A stretch of 64,000 bases of DNA, from assembly GCF_000701265.1 (NCBI RefSeq), contig NZ_KL370761.1, positions 227,408 through 291,407 of the forward strand. The letters run 5' to 3'. This DNA is from Legionella wadsworthii DSM 21896 = ATCC 33877. GTDB taxonomy: Bacteria; Pseudomonadota; Gammaproteobacteria; Legionellales; Legionellaceae. Below the pieces are notes generated by a model that saw nothing but the letters and a program-made list of their open reading frames with translations, made no database searches and was not told where the DNA came from. The translations under genes and the position numbers were made by a program. Of the stretch, positions 1-9,096 are shown one piece after another (within the stretch, counting starts at the first letter, position 1; each line of letters starts with the position of its first letter).

Positions 1-1205
1 ATCTCACTACGTTTCGTTTTATGAGTTACCAACTCTTCTTGTAATTTTTTATTTTCAATCGTTTCATTCGCTATTGCTCGATAAATTTGCTCATCGAATA
101 ATGCTCTTTTAAGAAAAACTGAAAAAACATCTTTGTTAAACTCAGGATAAATATCAATCCCTTCCAGATCTAAAGTACGCTCATCTGCTTCATCGGGAAA
201 ATGATTGGGTTTCGCATCATATAAAAAAGGAAAATTGTTAATATCTTTTTGGGTTATAGGAAATGCATCTATGGGTTTTACACCATAAGGCCTTTCTTTT
301 TCTTTGGATATTGGTTTATTAGGATTTATGTTTCGATATTTTGAAGTAATTGGCCAGGTTGCTTGATCATGATCAATTTTATATATTTTTTTATGAATTG
401 GATCATAAACTATATTACCACCATGCAAATCATTCTCTTCTTCAGCATACGCAGCCCCCAAGATTCTGCCAATCCCTGATTTTACTAAAACCCTCTGCGG
501 TGGAGAACGCATTTCTCCCGTAGCTTCTTCCTGTTTTATGTAATAATCGTGCAGAGATTGAAAGTTTTTAATTTCTCTGGAAAAAACACCAATTCGATTA
601 CCAAAGCGGTCATGTACACTTCTCACTTTAGGGGTGCGATCATTAAGTAAGAGGCGATACGCGATACCATTGAATGCCTCAATTTGAGTAATTCTTCTTC
701 CTGTTCCATCGAATTTAAAGATTTCGACAGTATCTTTGCCAATTTTTTTTACTTTTTCGACACTATGATTCGGTACAGGTGCATTATTTCTCCTTTCAAT
801 TTTTTCATCTGCATAGACATATTGTTCACCATTTTTACTTCTTGGAGGTGGTTTATGATCTATTTCTGTTTTAGATAACTCATGTTCTAACAGCAATAAA
901 CGATGCAGTAACTCAGCATTTTGCTCATGATTATAATCAGGGCTAGAAAGTATTGAACGAATCACAATACCAACTTTTCTTTTACTGGTGATAGTTAGAA
1001 TTTGTGTTCGGTTTTGAATCTCTGAGTAGCCTAATTTTATAAATAGTGGAAAATTCTGAAGCAGATAAAGGCTATTTGCGCGATTAGCAGGTAAAGTCAA
1101 GATGATGAAAGGATGCTTCTTTGGTTGCTCCATATCCTCTGGAAGCACATCTTCATGAGTGTAAACCTCTTGAAATCCTAAATCATGATTACTCAAAATT
1201 TTCAT
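1..1205 (-). CDS. Kinase-like effector candidate, 3' end cut by window edge
   Basis: An open frame runs on the minus strand from an ATG at 1205 to the window edge without a stop (401 codons visible). It is mixed alpha/beta and soluble, with no signal peptide. Around residues 259-280 it reads DLHGGNIVYD followed by KIDHD. This HGGN...D arrangement resembles the catalytic and metal-binding loops of lipid-kinase-like or HipA/aminoglycoside-kinase-like folds (H261, N264, D278/D280). The last visible part is helical and charged. No Shine-Dalgarno sequence is obvious before the ATG. The kinase-like reading is an inference from one motif. Legionella has many such Dot/Icm kinase-like effectors, but I cannot tie this one to a named gene. 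Confidence 0.6.
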   Translation of the reverse strand, partial: MKILSNHDLGFQEVYTHEDVLPEDMEQPKKHPFIILTLPANRANSLYLLQNFPLFIKLGYSEIQNRTQILTITSKRKVGIVIRSILSSPDYNHEQNAELLHRLLLLEHELSKTEIDHKPPPRSKNGEQYVYADEKIERRNNAPVPNHSVEKVKKIGKDTVEIFKFDGTGRRITQIEAFNGIAYRLLLNDRTPKVRSVHDRFGNRIGVFSREIKNFQSLHDYYIKQEEATGEMRSPPQRVLVKSGIGRILGAAYAEEENDLHGGNIVYDPIHKKIYKIDHDQATWPITSKYRNINPNKPISKEKERPYGVKPIDAFPITQKDINNFPFLYDAKPNHFPDEADERTLDLEGIDIYPEFNKDVFSVFLKRALFDEQIYRAIANETIENKKLQEELVTHKTKRSE

Positions 1206-1457
1206 GTTTTTAATTCATATAGAATAATTTTTTTGCATTATAAATTAAAAACGACCCCAGGGGAAAAAATATTTAGATGCAAATTGAAAGAAGTATTGGT
1301 TTTTTTTGCTGCATAAGTTTCGTTTTTTAAATAGAGTTGTGGGTCATTTAATCATGTTGTGATATTTTTTCTAACTGTCTTTTGCGTAAACCAAACGGGA
1401 CCAAAAATTATTAAACTTAAAGTTCAACTCAGACTGGCCCCTTAATGTTTCAATTTT

Positions 1458-1799
1458 TTAAGGTTTTTGCCAGATGAGTGCGCCCGTATATCGGTTTAGA
1501 CAGGTAATATAAGTCTTTGTTCCTTTACGATCTTTAGAAAAAACAAAAACAAAATCTCCGGCAACTTGCCATGATAATATTTTCGCATGAAAGGGAGCAT
1601 CCCATAAACGTACTCCAGCATAGGTATAAGCAGTAATATGATCTTCGCTGTCAAATGATGAAATAACCATAACTGAATCTGCTGTAAGCTTCATGCGCTC
1701 TTGCTGAAAATCATAATCTTCACCCGGAGCAGCCCAGGCTTGAGGGCTTAGAAAAGTAGAACAAAGTAAACCAAGAACTAATATTCGAATAAATTTCAT
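1458..1799 (-). CDS. Small secreted protein with one PQQ-like beta-propeller blade
   Basis: This is a 113-residue protein with a typical Sec signal peptide: MKFIR, a hydrophobic core, then a likely cut after AWA at about residue 23. The mature part reads as beta-strands with a propeller-like element near the C-terminus (CLNRYTGALIWQKP), which matches the end of a PQQ/quinoprotein-like blade (Y-TG-xx-W). One blade cannot close a propeller, so it is either a small stand-alone periplasmic protein or a remnant of a larger one. It is monocistronic and convergent with nothing close by. The function is unknown. Confidence 0.6.
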   Translation of the reverse strand: MKFIRILVLGLLCSTFLSPQAWAAPGEDYDFQQERMKLTADSVMVISSFDSEDHITAYTYAGVRLWDAPFHAKILSWQVAGDFVFVFSKDRKGTKTYITCLNRYTGALIWQKP

Positions 1800-2010
1800 A
1801 GTAACAACCTCTTGAAAGTCAATGAGAACTTACCATCTAAGTAATTAGACGTAAAGGACCAATTCGATCGAATTGATATCGAAAATATCCCGGGGAGAAA
1901 ATACAATCATTCGAAATTTTTGTAAATCATTTAGGAGTTGCAAAGACCGCGAAAAAAAACTGGGATAACATCAGATGGAGCCAGACGATCTGTTTTAAAT
2001 TAAAAAGATT

Positions 2011-2553
2011 TTACTTATTTAATTTCAGGGTTCTTAAAGTCATTGAGTACCTGGGATTTTTGAGGGGGAAAATGGAATGCTCCCAATTCCATCTTGCTTC
2101 GTTAGAAAGCAGATAACATGAACCTGCTTCTAATTCTATTTTATATTGATTTTTATGATCAACACGACTCCTAAGTCGGAGCACACAAGGATTTAACAAA
2201 GAGATTCCTACAACTTTGTCAAATACCGGAGCATCCCTATGCCATCCAATTCCAGCATTAATTAAATATTTTGTGATTAATAATTCCGCTATATCCTTTT
2301 CGGAAAGCTGCAAATAATTGGCGACTCGTGAGATTAAAAAATTTGACCATTCGGGTAGCCCAATTGTCGGACTGACTTTCCGATTGTGGTAGGTGTAGTC
2401 TAGGCCAAAATGAACGACCTCTCTTTTTGCAATTCTTCCAAATAACTCAACCTTCTGCCATTTAAGCCGTGTTATTTCGTTTAATAATACAGCCTCTTCT
2501 TCTTTAGATATAAAGTGAGATTGATATAAGAAACCTGGTGGCAAATGATTCAT
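2011..2553 (-). CDS. AlkB-like 2-oxoglutarate/Fe(II) dioxygenase
   Basis: The protein belongs to the AlkB-type 2OG-Fe(II) oxygenase superfamily. It shows the iron ligands HxD in GWHRDAP, a distal His in WNWEHSIFP, and the 2OG-binding Arg region RYSMTLRTL near the C-terminus. The upstream segment YLINAGIGWHRD is typical of AlkB homologues. The frame extends upstream to 2640, but the ATG at 2553 has a strong Shine-Dalgarno (AGGAAGG) a few bases before it, so that start (180 residues) is preferred. Family members repair alkylated nucleic acids or hydroxylate proteins; the substrate here cannot be told. The family call is secure, the role is inferred. Confidence 0.85.
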   Translation of the reverse strand: MNHLPPGFLYQSHFISKEEEAVLLNEITRLKWQKVELFGRIAKREVVHFGLDYTYHNRKVSPTIGLPEWSNFLISRVANYLQLSEKDIAELLITKYLINAGIGWHRDAPVFDKVVGISLLNPCVLRLRSRVDHKNQYKIELEAGSCYLLSNEARWNWEHSIFPLKNPRYSMTLRTLKLNK

Positions 2554-2796
2554 TATTCCTTCCTGATGATAGATAGTCTGCTGAGAGAGCTTCCCTATAA
2601 TTTTAGCCTTAGAATTTGGTGGTCGATCTCGGCCACTCAAAAAATTATTCTATAGTGGGGAGGAACATGTTGGACTTAAGCCCAACCACAGGTTTGTTTG
2701 GGAGCAAAGGTTATGAAAAGAAATAAAAATACTTAGAAAAGAGTATAAATTTTTTTAACTCAGATATTTATATTCATGCTCTTCGTCATATCTCGT

Positions 2797-2928
2797 TTAT
2801 AAATCCACTCGATCTTCATATTTTTGCGGTGCTTGGTAAGTGTTTCTGTAGGATTTATTGGGTTGCTCTTCTGTTACACCAACAATCACGTCAAGAAATT
2901 CAACAATCCATTGGAAAATCTTTTTCAT
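2797..2928 (-). CDS. Small hypothetical protein, 43 residues
   Basis: A short frame, too small for routine gene calling, begins MKKIFQWIVEFLDVIVGVTE and ends RVDL. The ATG at 2928 is preceded by AAGGATGG at good spacing. An in-frame ATG at 2937 is also possible but sits directly on the AAGG. The N-terminal half is an amphipathic or weakly hydrophobic helix and the C-terminal half is polar and Tyr-rich. I see no family. The stretch from 2929 to the Rieske gene at 3258 holds nothing else I can support. Confidence 0.4.
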   Translation of the reverse strand: MKKIFQWIVEFLDVIVGVTEEQPNKSYRNTYQAPQKYEDRVDL

Positions 2929-3257
2929 TTGAGCCATCCTTGTGATAAACATACATCCGTTTAACCATTATTATCATATTTTAAATTCAATTGCCATTGC
3001 AAAAACAAGGCGTATTTTTACTTAGCATATACTCGCCTATTGGTTTAGGAGCAAGAAGCACTACAGAAAAATCAGAATGATATACATGGCCAAATTTTTT
3101 ACTCACCTTCTCCAAAAAGAGGCGCTTTGTCATTTTTACCAATGCAAAAGTAAACAGTAAAATAGAAACAACTTGTATTCGGTTCTGTTAAAAATTATCT
3201 TATGCCAATCTGATTAATCGCAATGTTTACCTAAAAATTCAAAAAAGGAAATAAATT

Positions 3258-3611
3258 ATGTCTTGGAAACCAACAATTACATTAAATGAACTACAACAAA
3301 AAGGCCGTCACTGTGAAACTATAGATGGGCACAAAATTCTATTGATATGGCATAATGAAACAGTCCATGCTCTCGCTTCCCAATGTCCCCATTTTAAACT
3401 ACCTCTAACAAAAGGTGAGATTACAGCTGAGAATACAATCATTTGCCCTTTCCACAAAAGCGCTTTCAATTTGGAAACAGGCCATCCTGAATGCTGGTCT
3501 CCCTGGCCACCTGCTGTTGGTACCTTATTAGGGAAAATAAGCAAACCTAAAAATTTAAAAATTTATCCTGTCCGCATTGACAACAATCAAATTAGTGTCA
3601 ATATTGCTTAA
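3258..3611 (+). CDS. Rieske-type [2Fe-2S] ferredoxin
   Basis: This 117-residue protein is a single Rieske domain. It has C43-P-H45 and C63-P-F-H66, the CxH...CxxH spacing that binds the cluster, followed by the usual G-x-P-like turn region and an IYPVRIDNNQI strand. There is no membrane anchor, so it is a soluble ferredoxin of the NirD/dioxygenase-ferredoxin type. A Shine-Dalgarno (AAAGGAAAT) lies before the ATG. No oxygenase component is nearby, so its electron partner is unknown. Flanking genes run on the opposite strand. Confidence 0.85.
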   Translation: MSWKPTITLNELQQKGRHCETIDGHKILLIWHNETVHALASQCPHFKLPLTKGEITAENTIICPFHKSAFNLETGHPECWSPWPPAVGTLLGKISKPKNLKIYPVRIDNNQISVNIA

Positions 3612-3623
3612 AACAATAGGTTG

Positions 3624-3867
3624 TTATGAGACTTTTTTGATGTACGAAAACTGATTCAATACAGGGTTAGCATCTGATTCTGTTATTCTCTCCGCCATGA
3701 ATAAATGAGAGGAGATACTACCCCCTTCGCATTCAAACCGGGATAGCACCTCCTCGCAAATAGATACTCCCATTATAAATTTATCATTTACAGCCGAGGA
3801 AAGCTCTTCTAAAATTCTCTTGCTGTCGAGCGTTTTCAGGGTTTGATATATATTTATTAATTTAATA
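3624..3867 (-). pseudogene. Coding-like fragment downstream of lncP
   Basis: Between the Rieske gene and lncP the minus strand stays open for about 80 codons and reads like real protein (DSKRILEELSSAVNDKF, then CEEVLSRFECEGGS, ending YIKKVS). There is no good start codon at its 5' end; the only ATGs are internal and lack a Shine-Dalgarno. It begins right at the lncP stop codon in another frame. It is therefore most likely the 3' remnant of a gene that lost its beginning, or a gene with an unusual start. No family is recognised. Confidence 0.35.
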
Positions 3868-3868
3868 T

Positions 3869-4693
3869 TTACATTTTATTAGCAATATCCAAAATCATAT
3901 AAGCACCCGCTGTGGATAATGTTTTATGAAACAAACGGCAATTAATTCCTTTAAAAAAAGCCATTACTCCATGAGCATGATAAATGTCCTTTGCAGTGCC
4001 AATTACTGTTTTCTTTATCTCATTTGAACAAGCCTGCTGCTGACTTTTAATGACATCAAGAGGAGTGGTCATTAAAGAGATTGGCCCAGATGCCGCGGTT
4101 GCCCATAAAATCGTATGTAAGAAGGATTGTTTTTCCCGTTTGGTTTTGATTGCTTGGTAAGTGACAAATAAATAGAACCAACTAGGAAAAGCTTTTCCCA
4201 TTGTTGCTGTACTCCCAGCAAAAAAACCAGGTACACCTCTTTGTTGGTAAATCAATTGCGCTGCCTGAATAGGTTTAATTGGTTTATTCTGGTTGGCAAT
4301 CGTTTTCATTTGCACCGTCTTAATATTCTCAAATGGACTAAGTACTAAAGTATCAAAAGAAGATGCAATACTTGCTTTGAGCAACCCTCCAAAAATGATA
4401 GAAAAATTAAATCCATCAATTGCATTTGGCATATGCGTTATTAACAAGGGCCTATAAATTACCTTACCTTGCTGACGAAGAACACAAGACATAAATCCCG
4501 TAGAAAAATGATTCAAATTTCCCCCTACAAATTGTTTCGTAACGGAAAATGAGCTTTGGATGAGATTTGTTTGGATGGCAACTTTGAGTCTTTCTGCCGG
4601 ATGTCCAATTAAAGTGGTTAAAGCCGTATAGCCCATACTAAAAGAATAAGCATCCCAAAGGGTTGTTTTCCTGTCTCTTTTTTCTTGTGCCAT
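3869..4693 (-). CDS. lncP: Mitochondrial-carrier-family protein (LncP-like effector)
   Basis: The protein carries three mitochondrial-carrier (Solcar) signatures, PxD/ExxK/R: HPAERLKVAIQT, SPFENIKTVQMK and TPLDVIKSQQQ, one per ~90-residue repeat. Each precedes a long helix-loop-helix, giving the six-helix eukaryotic carrier fold. In bacteria this fold is essentially known from Legionella LncP, a Dot/Icm effector that inserts into the mitochondrial inner membrane and exports ATP. The frame extends to 4783, but the ATG at 4693 (MAQEKRDRK) with AGGAAA upstream gives the usual carrier length of about 275 residues. The fold is certain; orthology to LncP is an inference. Confidence 0.85.
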   Translation of the reverse strand: MAQEKRDRKTTLWDAYSFSMGYTALTTLIGHPAERLKVAIQTNLIQSSFSVTKQFVGGNLNHFSTGFMSCVLRQQGKVIYRPLLITHMPNAIDGFNFSIIFGGLLKASIASSFDTLVLSPFENIKTVQMKTIANQNKPIKPIQAAQLIYQQRGVPGFFAGSTATMGKAFPSWFYLFVTYQAIKTKREKQSFLHTILWATAASGPISLMTTPLDVIKSQQQACSNEIKKTVIGTAKDIYHAHGVMAFFKGINCRLFHKTLSTAGAYMILDIANKM

Positions 4694-4918
4694 CAAATTA
4701 TTTCCTAAAAAGCCAAATACTACCATAGTGCTCACTTTAAAAGCATCAACATCCAAGATATCGAATATAACAAATTGCAGCAAACAAGAGCGGTCAAGGC
4801 AATAATGAGCAATACCTTCGTTTAATACCTTATAATATATTGATCATTAAACCTTCTTTCTGCCTAATTATTTATATTTTAAGCTATGATTAAAATATAT
4901 ATTTTATTTGGTGTCTCA

Positions 4919-5770
4919 ATGAGTAATTTAGAAAAAGATTATAAAAAGTTAGTGCTATTATTAAACAAAAAAGGATTAACTGAGGACGCACTGAGAGAAA
5001 AAAGTTTACTTTTAAAAAAAGTTATTGATCGAATAAATACATTAAAAGAACTTCCTCCTTTCCTAACACAAGAAAAATTAATAGATCTTGTAAGGAACCA
5101 AACTTCCGCTAGTTTATATCTATTGCGCTGTCCTCTAATACGAGAACGATTAACCGAAGGCGATCATTCAATTGAAGCACAACAACGATGGAAACAACTT
5201 TATTATGACATCATAGGTCCTAATTCAAAATATGATACGGATCAACAAATGGCGATTCGGGAAGTGCAAAGCGATTATTTATCCGATACAAGCGTAACTG
5301 AAAAGCGTACGAAATTGAGAGAAAACCTAAAAAAATTAGCAGATTTCATGAAGGAATATAAAGGGGAGGATAAATTTGCTATGGACAAAGCATTAATACA
5401 AGTAGATATGATTATGGGAAAATTAAAGCGGGCACATGATGAGCGTTTGTCTGATTATTATAATCGAACAAAGGAAGTAATAGATGAAATGGCTAATTTG
5501 GATTTATTGAAGGACACGAATATTTTTTCAAGTAAACCTTATTCTAAATTACAGTTTTTGAATCTTCTTAAGGAATGGAAAAAAAGCGCCACAGATTTAC
5601 ATCATGAATGTGAAAATTCTCTCAAAGGTGGTTTTAAAAGTACTAACGAAAAAAGATTCTATAGAGCCGTTACTACTGCAGCACCCCGAGTCTCCAGGAT
5701 CAAACAAACTATGACTGGAGACGACCAGGAAATAACTCCTGAGAATAAGAATACACCCAAATTAAAATAA
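4919..5770 (+). CDS. Helical, coiled-coil protein, effector candidate
   Basis: This soluble, highly charged protein is almost entirely helical, with Leu/Lys/Glu-rich heptad-like stretches (for example NLEKDYKKLVLLLNKKG near the start). It has no signal peptide or membrane segment. I recognise no domain. The frame is open from 4886, but the first residues there (MIKIYILFGVS) look untranslated, so the ATG at 4919 (MSNLEKD) is preferred; neither start has a strong Shine-Dalgarno. It is divergent from lncP across a ~200-bp AT-rich region that probably holds both promoters. The effector suggestion rests on composition and neighbourhood only. Confidence 0.6.
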   Translation: MSNLEKDYKKLVLLLNKKGLTEDALREKSLLLKKVIDRINTLKELPPFLTQEKLIDLVRNQTSASLYLLRCPLIRERLTEGDHSIEAQQRWKQLYYDIIGPNSKYDTDQQMAIREVQSDYLSDTSVTEKRTKLRENLKKLADFMKEYKGEDKFAMDKALIQVDMIMGKLKRAHDERLSDYYNRTKEVIDEMANLDLLKDTNIFSSKPYSKLQFLNLLKEWKKSATDLHHECENSLKGGFKSTNEKRFYRAVTTAAPRVSRIKQTMTGDDQEITPENKNTPKLK

Positions 5771-5793
5771 AATCATACTAGTCCTTGTCCAAT

Positions 5794-7791
5794 CTACCTA
5801 TGAAATGAAGCAACCCATTCATCGAGATGTGACTCTATTTGCTGTACGATCAGCTGCGAGGAAGACTTGGCGGGAGGCAATTTGGAAAAAAAGCCCAGAT
5901 GGAAATGACTCGGCGAATTCAAGGAAGACTCCTGATCTGCAGAAGATAATGCCTTCTTAAGCAGGTAAAATCGGGATTTAATATGATCTAATGACAGCGT
6001 TCCTTCTGCAAAATGCCTGTCGAAATCATGAATCGTTTCTTTTATATATGGATGTTGTTCGGCTAATTGGGATAAAGAAGATTTGATGTTCTTATATTCT
6101 TCTTGAATTTCTAGAGCGGTATACGATTCAATTATTTTTTGATAATACGACTGGTCTTCTTCTGGATTTAATATTATTGTGCATACAGAGGAAGACAATT
6201 GAATCTCTTTTTGCGCGGTAATACAAAAATATTTAACACCTTTCGCAGAGTTTTCGAGTTTCTGTTTTTCCAAAATTAAAGGAATGATTTGATTTAAGTT
6301 ACTGCTGTTAGCAATAAAACACCGCTGCCCGACAACAATTTTTTGATCCTCTAATTCGCGGCATAACTGAATGTATTCTTTTTTAGTTCTCTCGGAAGAG
6401 TCAATTAACCAGACTTCATCAAACAATGTCAAAGCAGAAATAAAAGCCTGATCATATCTTTTTTTAACTTCTAAAGGTTGAATCGGTGTATTTATTTCCT
6501 CTATAACTTGTTCTTCCGTATGATTTTTTTCTTTTTGAGCGGCTGGGTAGACATACGATTTAATGAATTGATAGGCATAGCTTACAAAATTAGCTAAATA
6601 GAACCCTTCATTATTGGGTATGTCGTCATGCTTCTCTTCTAATGTATTCGCTTGTATGGGTAGTTTTACCTCTTCAACCATTTTTTCATCGTGTGTATGT
6701 TGAAGGTATTCCTCTACGGAAAATAAACCAATTGTTCTCAAGGGCTTGGGCAATAAATTAGAATGTGACTGCTGTACTTTTTCAAAATAGAGAATCGCAT
6801 CCTCTGTCGTCGGACGTTTTTTTTTCTTTTCATTAGCCATACAAGACAAACAATAAGAATGAAGCGTCGCGTAAAGCTCAGGATCTTTAATTGCTGATTG
6901 TGTCGGATCGTTTAAATCTAATAAATAAAAAAAAGTTGCGCCTAATGCATATATATCGGATGCTTCACTATATTTCTTCTTCACAACTTCTGGTGCGGCA
7001 TATCCTTTAGTATAAATCACTTTTTCTTTTTTATGGATTGATAAAAACCCCTTTGTCCTTGAACCTCCATAATCAATTATGGTGGCTTTATTTTTGCTGA
7101 ATGAGTAATAAATGTTGTCCAGCTTCAAATCTTTGTGTAGTACATTTTTATCTTTTAATTTTTTATATTCGATAAGAACCTTAAGAATAATTTCTATCCA
7201 TTTATGAGCAGGTAAAACATATTTGTTTTCATGGAGGTGCGCTAAAGAAATGCCCTCGGCAAGTTCCATGAGAAGGTTCGCTTGTCGGGAGGACCAGCTT
7301 GTAGCACTTCCTATTCTATTGTGTTTTTTTTGAAGTTCTATAAATGAATTTTCTTTAGTGACTGTCCGCTCAAGGTACCCTAAAGCAAACTCAACTTTTT
7401 GAAGTAAATGGTATTCATTTTTTTCTTTATCTGCTACGGTAAGTTTTAAAACAACCCATACCCCTGTTCGAACATTCTGGGCCAGTTTGACGTACCCAAA
7501 CCCACCCATCCCCATGTGCGTATTTTTTTTAAGCCCATAATAGATGGCGTAATAATCTTCACCAAAAGCAAGGATATCGTAGGGACTATTGAGTTCATTT
7601 TTTTTAAAACGCTGTGCAAAAGTTGTTTTTTTAAATTTTTTAGCTGATACCGTTTTTATGTGTTCAATTCCACTAATAATGGGAACGAGCTGTTCATTCG
7701 TTAATAATTTTCCGTCCTCTGTGAGATCGTCTAACCGTACTTTAAAAGGAGTGGCTGGAAGAATCATTTCCTTGATTATGAGAGATGGCAT
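5794..7791 (-). CDS. LegK-like Ser/Thr protein kinase, effector candidate
   Basis: An N-terminal eukaryotic-type protein kinase domain spans roughly residues 70-350. The Gly-rich loop is GMGGFGYV (94-101) and the ATP-binding Lys is in VVLKL (about 116). The catalytic loop is HKDLKLDN (219-226, catalytic D221). The metal-binding motif is DYG (240-242) instead of DFG, followed by an APE-like GYAAPEV and SDIYALG. The key catalytic residues are therefore present. The C-terminal ~300 residues are charged, unassigned and include a predicted alpha/beta segment near 440-530. There is no signal peptide. Legionella exports several such kinases (LegK1-LegK5 families); which one this matches cannot be told here. 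Confidence 0.85.
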   Translation of the reverse strand: MPSLIIKEMILPATPFKVRLDDLTEDGKLLTNEQLVPIISGIEHIKTVSAKKFKKTTFAQRFKKNELNSPYDILAFGEDYYAIYYGLKKNTHMGMGGFGYVKLAQNVRTGVWVVLKLTVADKEKNEYHLLQKVEFALGYLERTVTKENSFIELQKKHNRIGSATSWSSRQANLLMELAEGISLAHLHENKYVLPAHKWIEIILKVLIEYKKLKDKNVLHKDLKLDNIYYSFSKNKATIIDYGGSRTKGFLSIHKKEKVIYTKGYAAPEVVKKKYSEASDIYALGATFFYLLDLNDPTQSAIKDPELYATLHSYCLSCMANEKKKKRPTTEDAILYFEKVQQSHSNLLPKPLRTIGLFSVEEYLQHTHDEKMVEEVKLPIQANTLEEKHDDIPNNEGFYLANFVSYAYQFIKSYVYPAAQKEKNHTEEQVIEEINTPIQPLEVKKRYDQAFISALTLFDEVWLIDSSERTKKEYIQLCRELEDQKIVVGQRCFIANSSNLNQIIPLILEKQKLENSAKGVKYFCITAQKEIQLSSSVCTIILNPEEDQSYYQKIIESYTALEIQEEYKNIKSSLSQLAEQHPYIKETIHDFDRHFAEGTLSLDHIKSRFYLLKKALSSADQESSLNSPSHFHLGFFSKLPPAKSSSQLIVQQIESHLDEWVASFHR

Positions 7792-8133
7792 TATCTAACT
7801 CCTGTATTCATTAATTCCATGATCATAATCAACGCTATTTAAGCTTTTATATGATCCAGAGGCATAATTCCGTTTGTGAGCAAATAGGGTAACAGATGAG
7901 AAAAGGACAAGTAAAATAATGCTTAAATTACCACCTTTTTTCGCAAATCTGGTGATGGCCTATCAGCAATGAATACGACAAATGAGTTTCATAATAAGCG
8001 ACTCTCTGGCGTATTGATTTGTTGTATTTGCTCAATCAATGTAATATTCATTGTAGATTTAAAACAATGTGTCTTTTTCTTTATTATTCATTTTACCAGT
8101 AATATGAGTTTAATTTGTACAGTGAGATGTAAA

Positions 8134-8985
8134 ATGCCTAAAAACTTCTATCCCGCACAAGTAGTATATTTTGGACAACTTCTTATTCATAAAATTTCAC
8201 TAAAAGAGAAATTTAAAATAGAAAGAAAAGCCATGAGAGTTTTATCGGCTTCTTCTCCTGAACAATGCTATTTATCACAAAGATTACAAGATAAGTATCA
8301 AGTGGCATGTTCCGAAGGTTTGTTTAAAAAAATAAATGGCAAGCTTATGAAAGGGCAATTCAATTTTGCACTGCTGTGTGAAGAAAACCCAAGATTACTT
8401 TGTCATAAATCCTTACATCATTCTTATCTAGCAAATGGAAAAAAAGTTTTTGCAATGGGTTCTCTTACCTTTAAAAAGGGAAAACTCTTAGAAATAACCA
8501 ATAATAGCGGCCATTATACTCCCTTGGACGAAGAAATGCTGGCTGTCATCCGAGCTTTATATACTGCGAGCGAGGGAAGCTTACAAAGATACGTAAGTTA
8601 TTGTTCTGACCAACCCAAAATTTATTCAGTTATTGATCTTTTATCTGCTAAAGGTTTTGCTTCTGTGAAACCGCTACAAATAAAAGACGACATAGATATT
8701 TCATCAATCAATCATAATGACAGCATGGCATCAAATGGATCTTATGTTGAGGAAATGGATGAAGAAGAAGAAGAAGAAGAAGCGGAAATAGAAAATGAAC
8801 TCCCGTCGGTAAATCCAAGGGAATTTTCCAATTTAACTTCAAAAAGAAGGTATGGTAGAGATTTAAACAAAAAATTAGCTACCAAATATCGTGACATTTT
8901 AAACTATAGTTTTTTTAGTGAAGTAGAAAATTCAAATCACACGGATGATAATTCTGAAAATATGAACCAACTGAGTTGTGGATAA
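8134..8985 (+). CDS. Hypothetical protein with SGHY motif and acidic block
   Basis: The central part holds GSLTFKKGKLLEITNNSGHYTP. That pattern (strand, then I-x-N-x-SGHY-x-P) recurs at the end of small domains in several bacterial effectors, but I cannot name the family. Near residues 205-225 is a nearly pure Asp/Glu block, and the C-terminus is polar and acidic, as in many Dot/Icm substrates (E-block signal). The frame is open from 7969, but that leader is hydrophobic and Cys-rich. ATGs at 8104 and 8134 are better candidates; I chose 8134 (MPKNFYPAQ). The function is unknown. Confidence 0.55.
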   Translation: MPKNFYPAQVVYFGQLLIHKISLKEKFKIERKAMRVLSASSPEQCYLSQRLQDKYQVACSEGLFKKINGKLMKGQFNFALLCEENPRLLCHKSLHHSYLANGKKVFAMGSLTFKKGKLLEITNNSGHYTPLDEEMLAVIRALYTASEGSLQRYVSYCSDQPKIYSVIDLLSAKGFASVKPLQIKDDIDISSINHNDSMASNGSYVEEMDEEEEEEEAEIENELPSVNPREFSNLTSKRRYGRDLNKKLATKYRDILNYSFFSEVENSNHTDDNSENMNQLSCG

Positions 8986-9096
8986 ATTGATTTATTTTAG
9001 CCTGGCAGTCAGTCCCGCTTGCCAGCTTCAATAAAAATGAAATTAGACCTTTTTTATGTCGCTTGTTGAAGCACATGGTTTCAGGTAAACATGACT

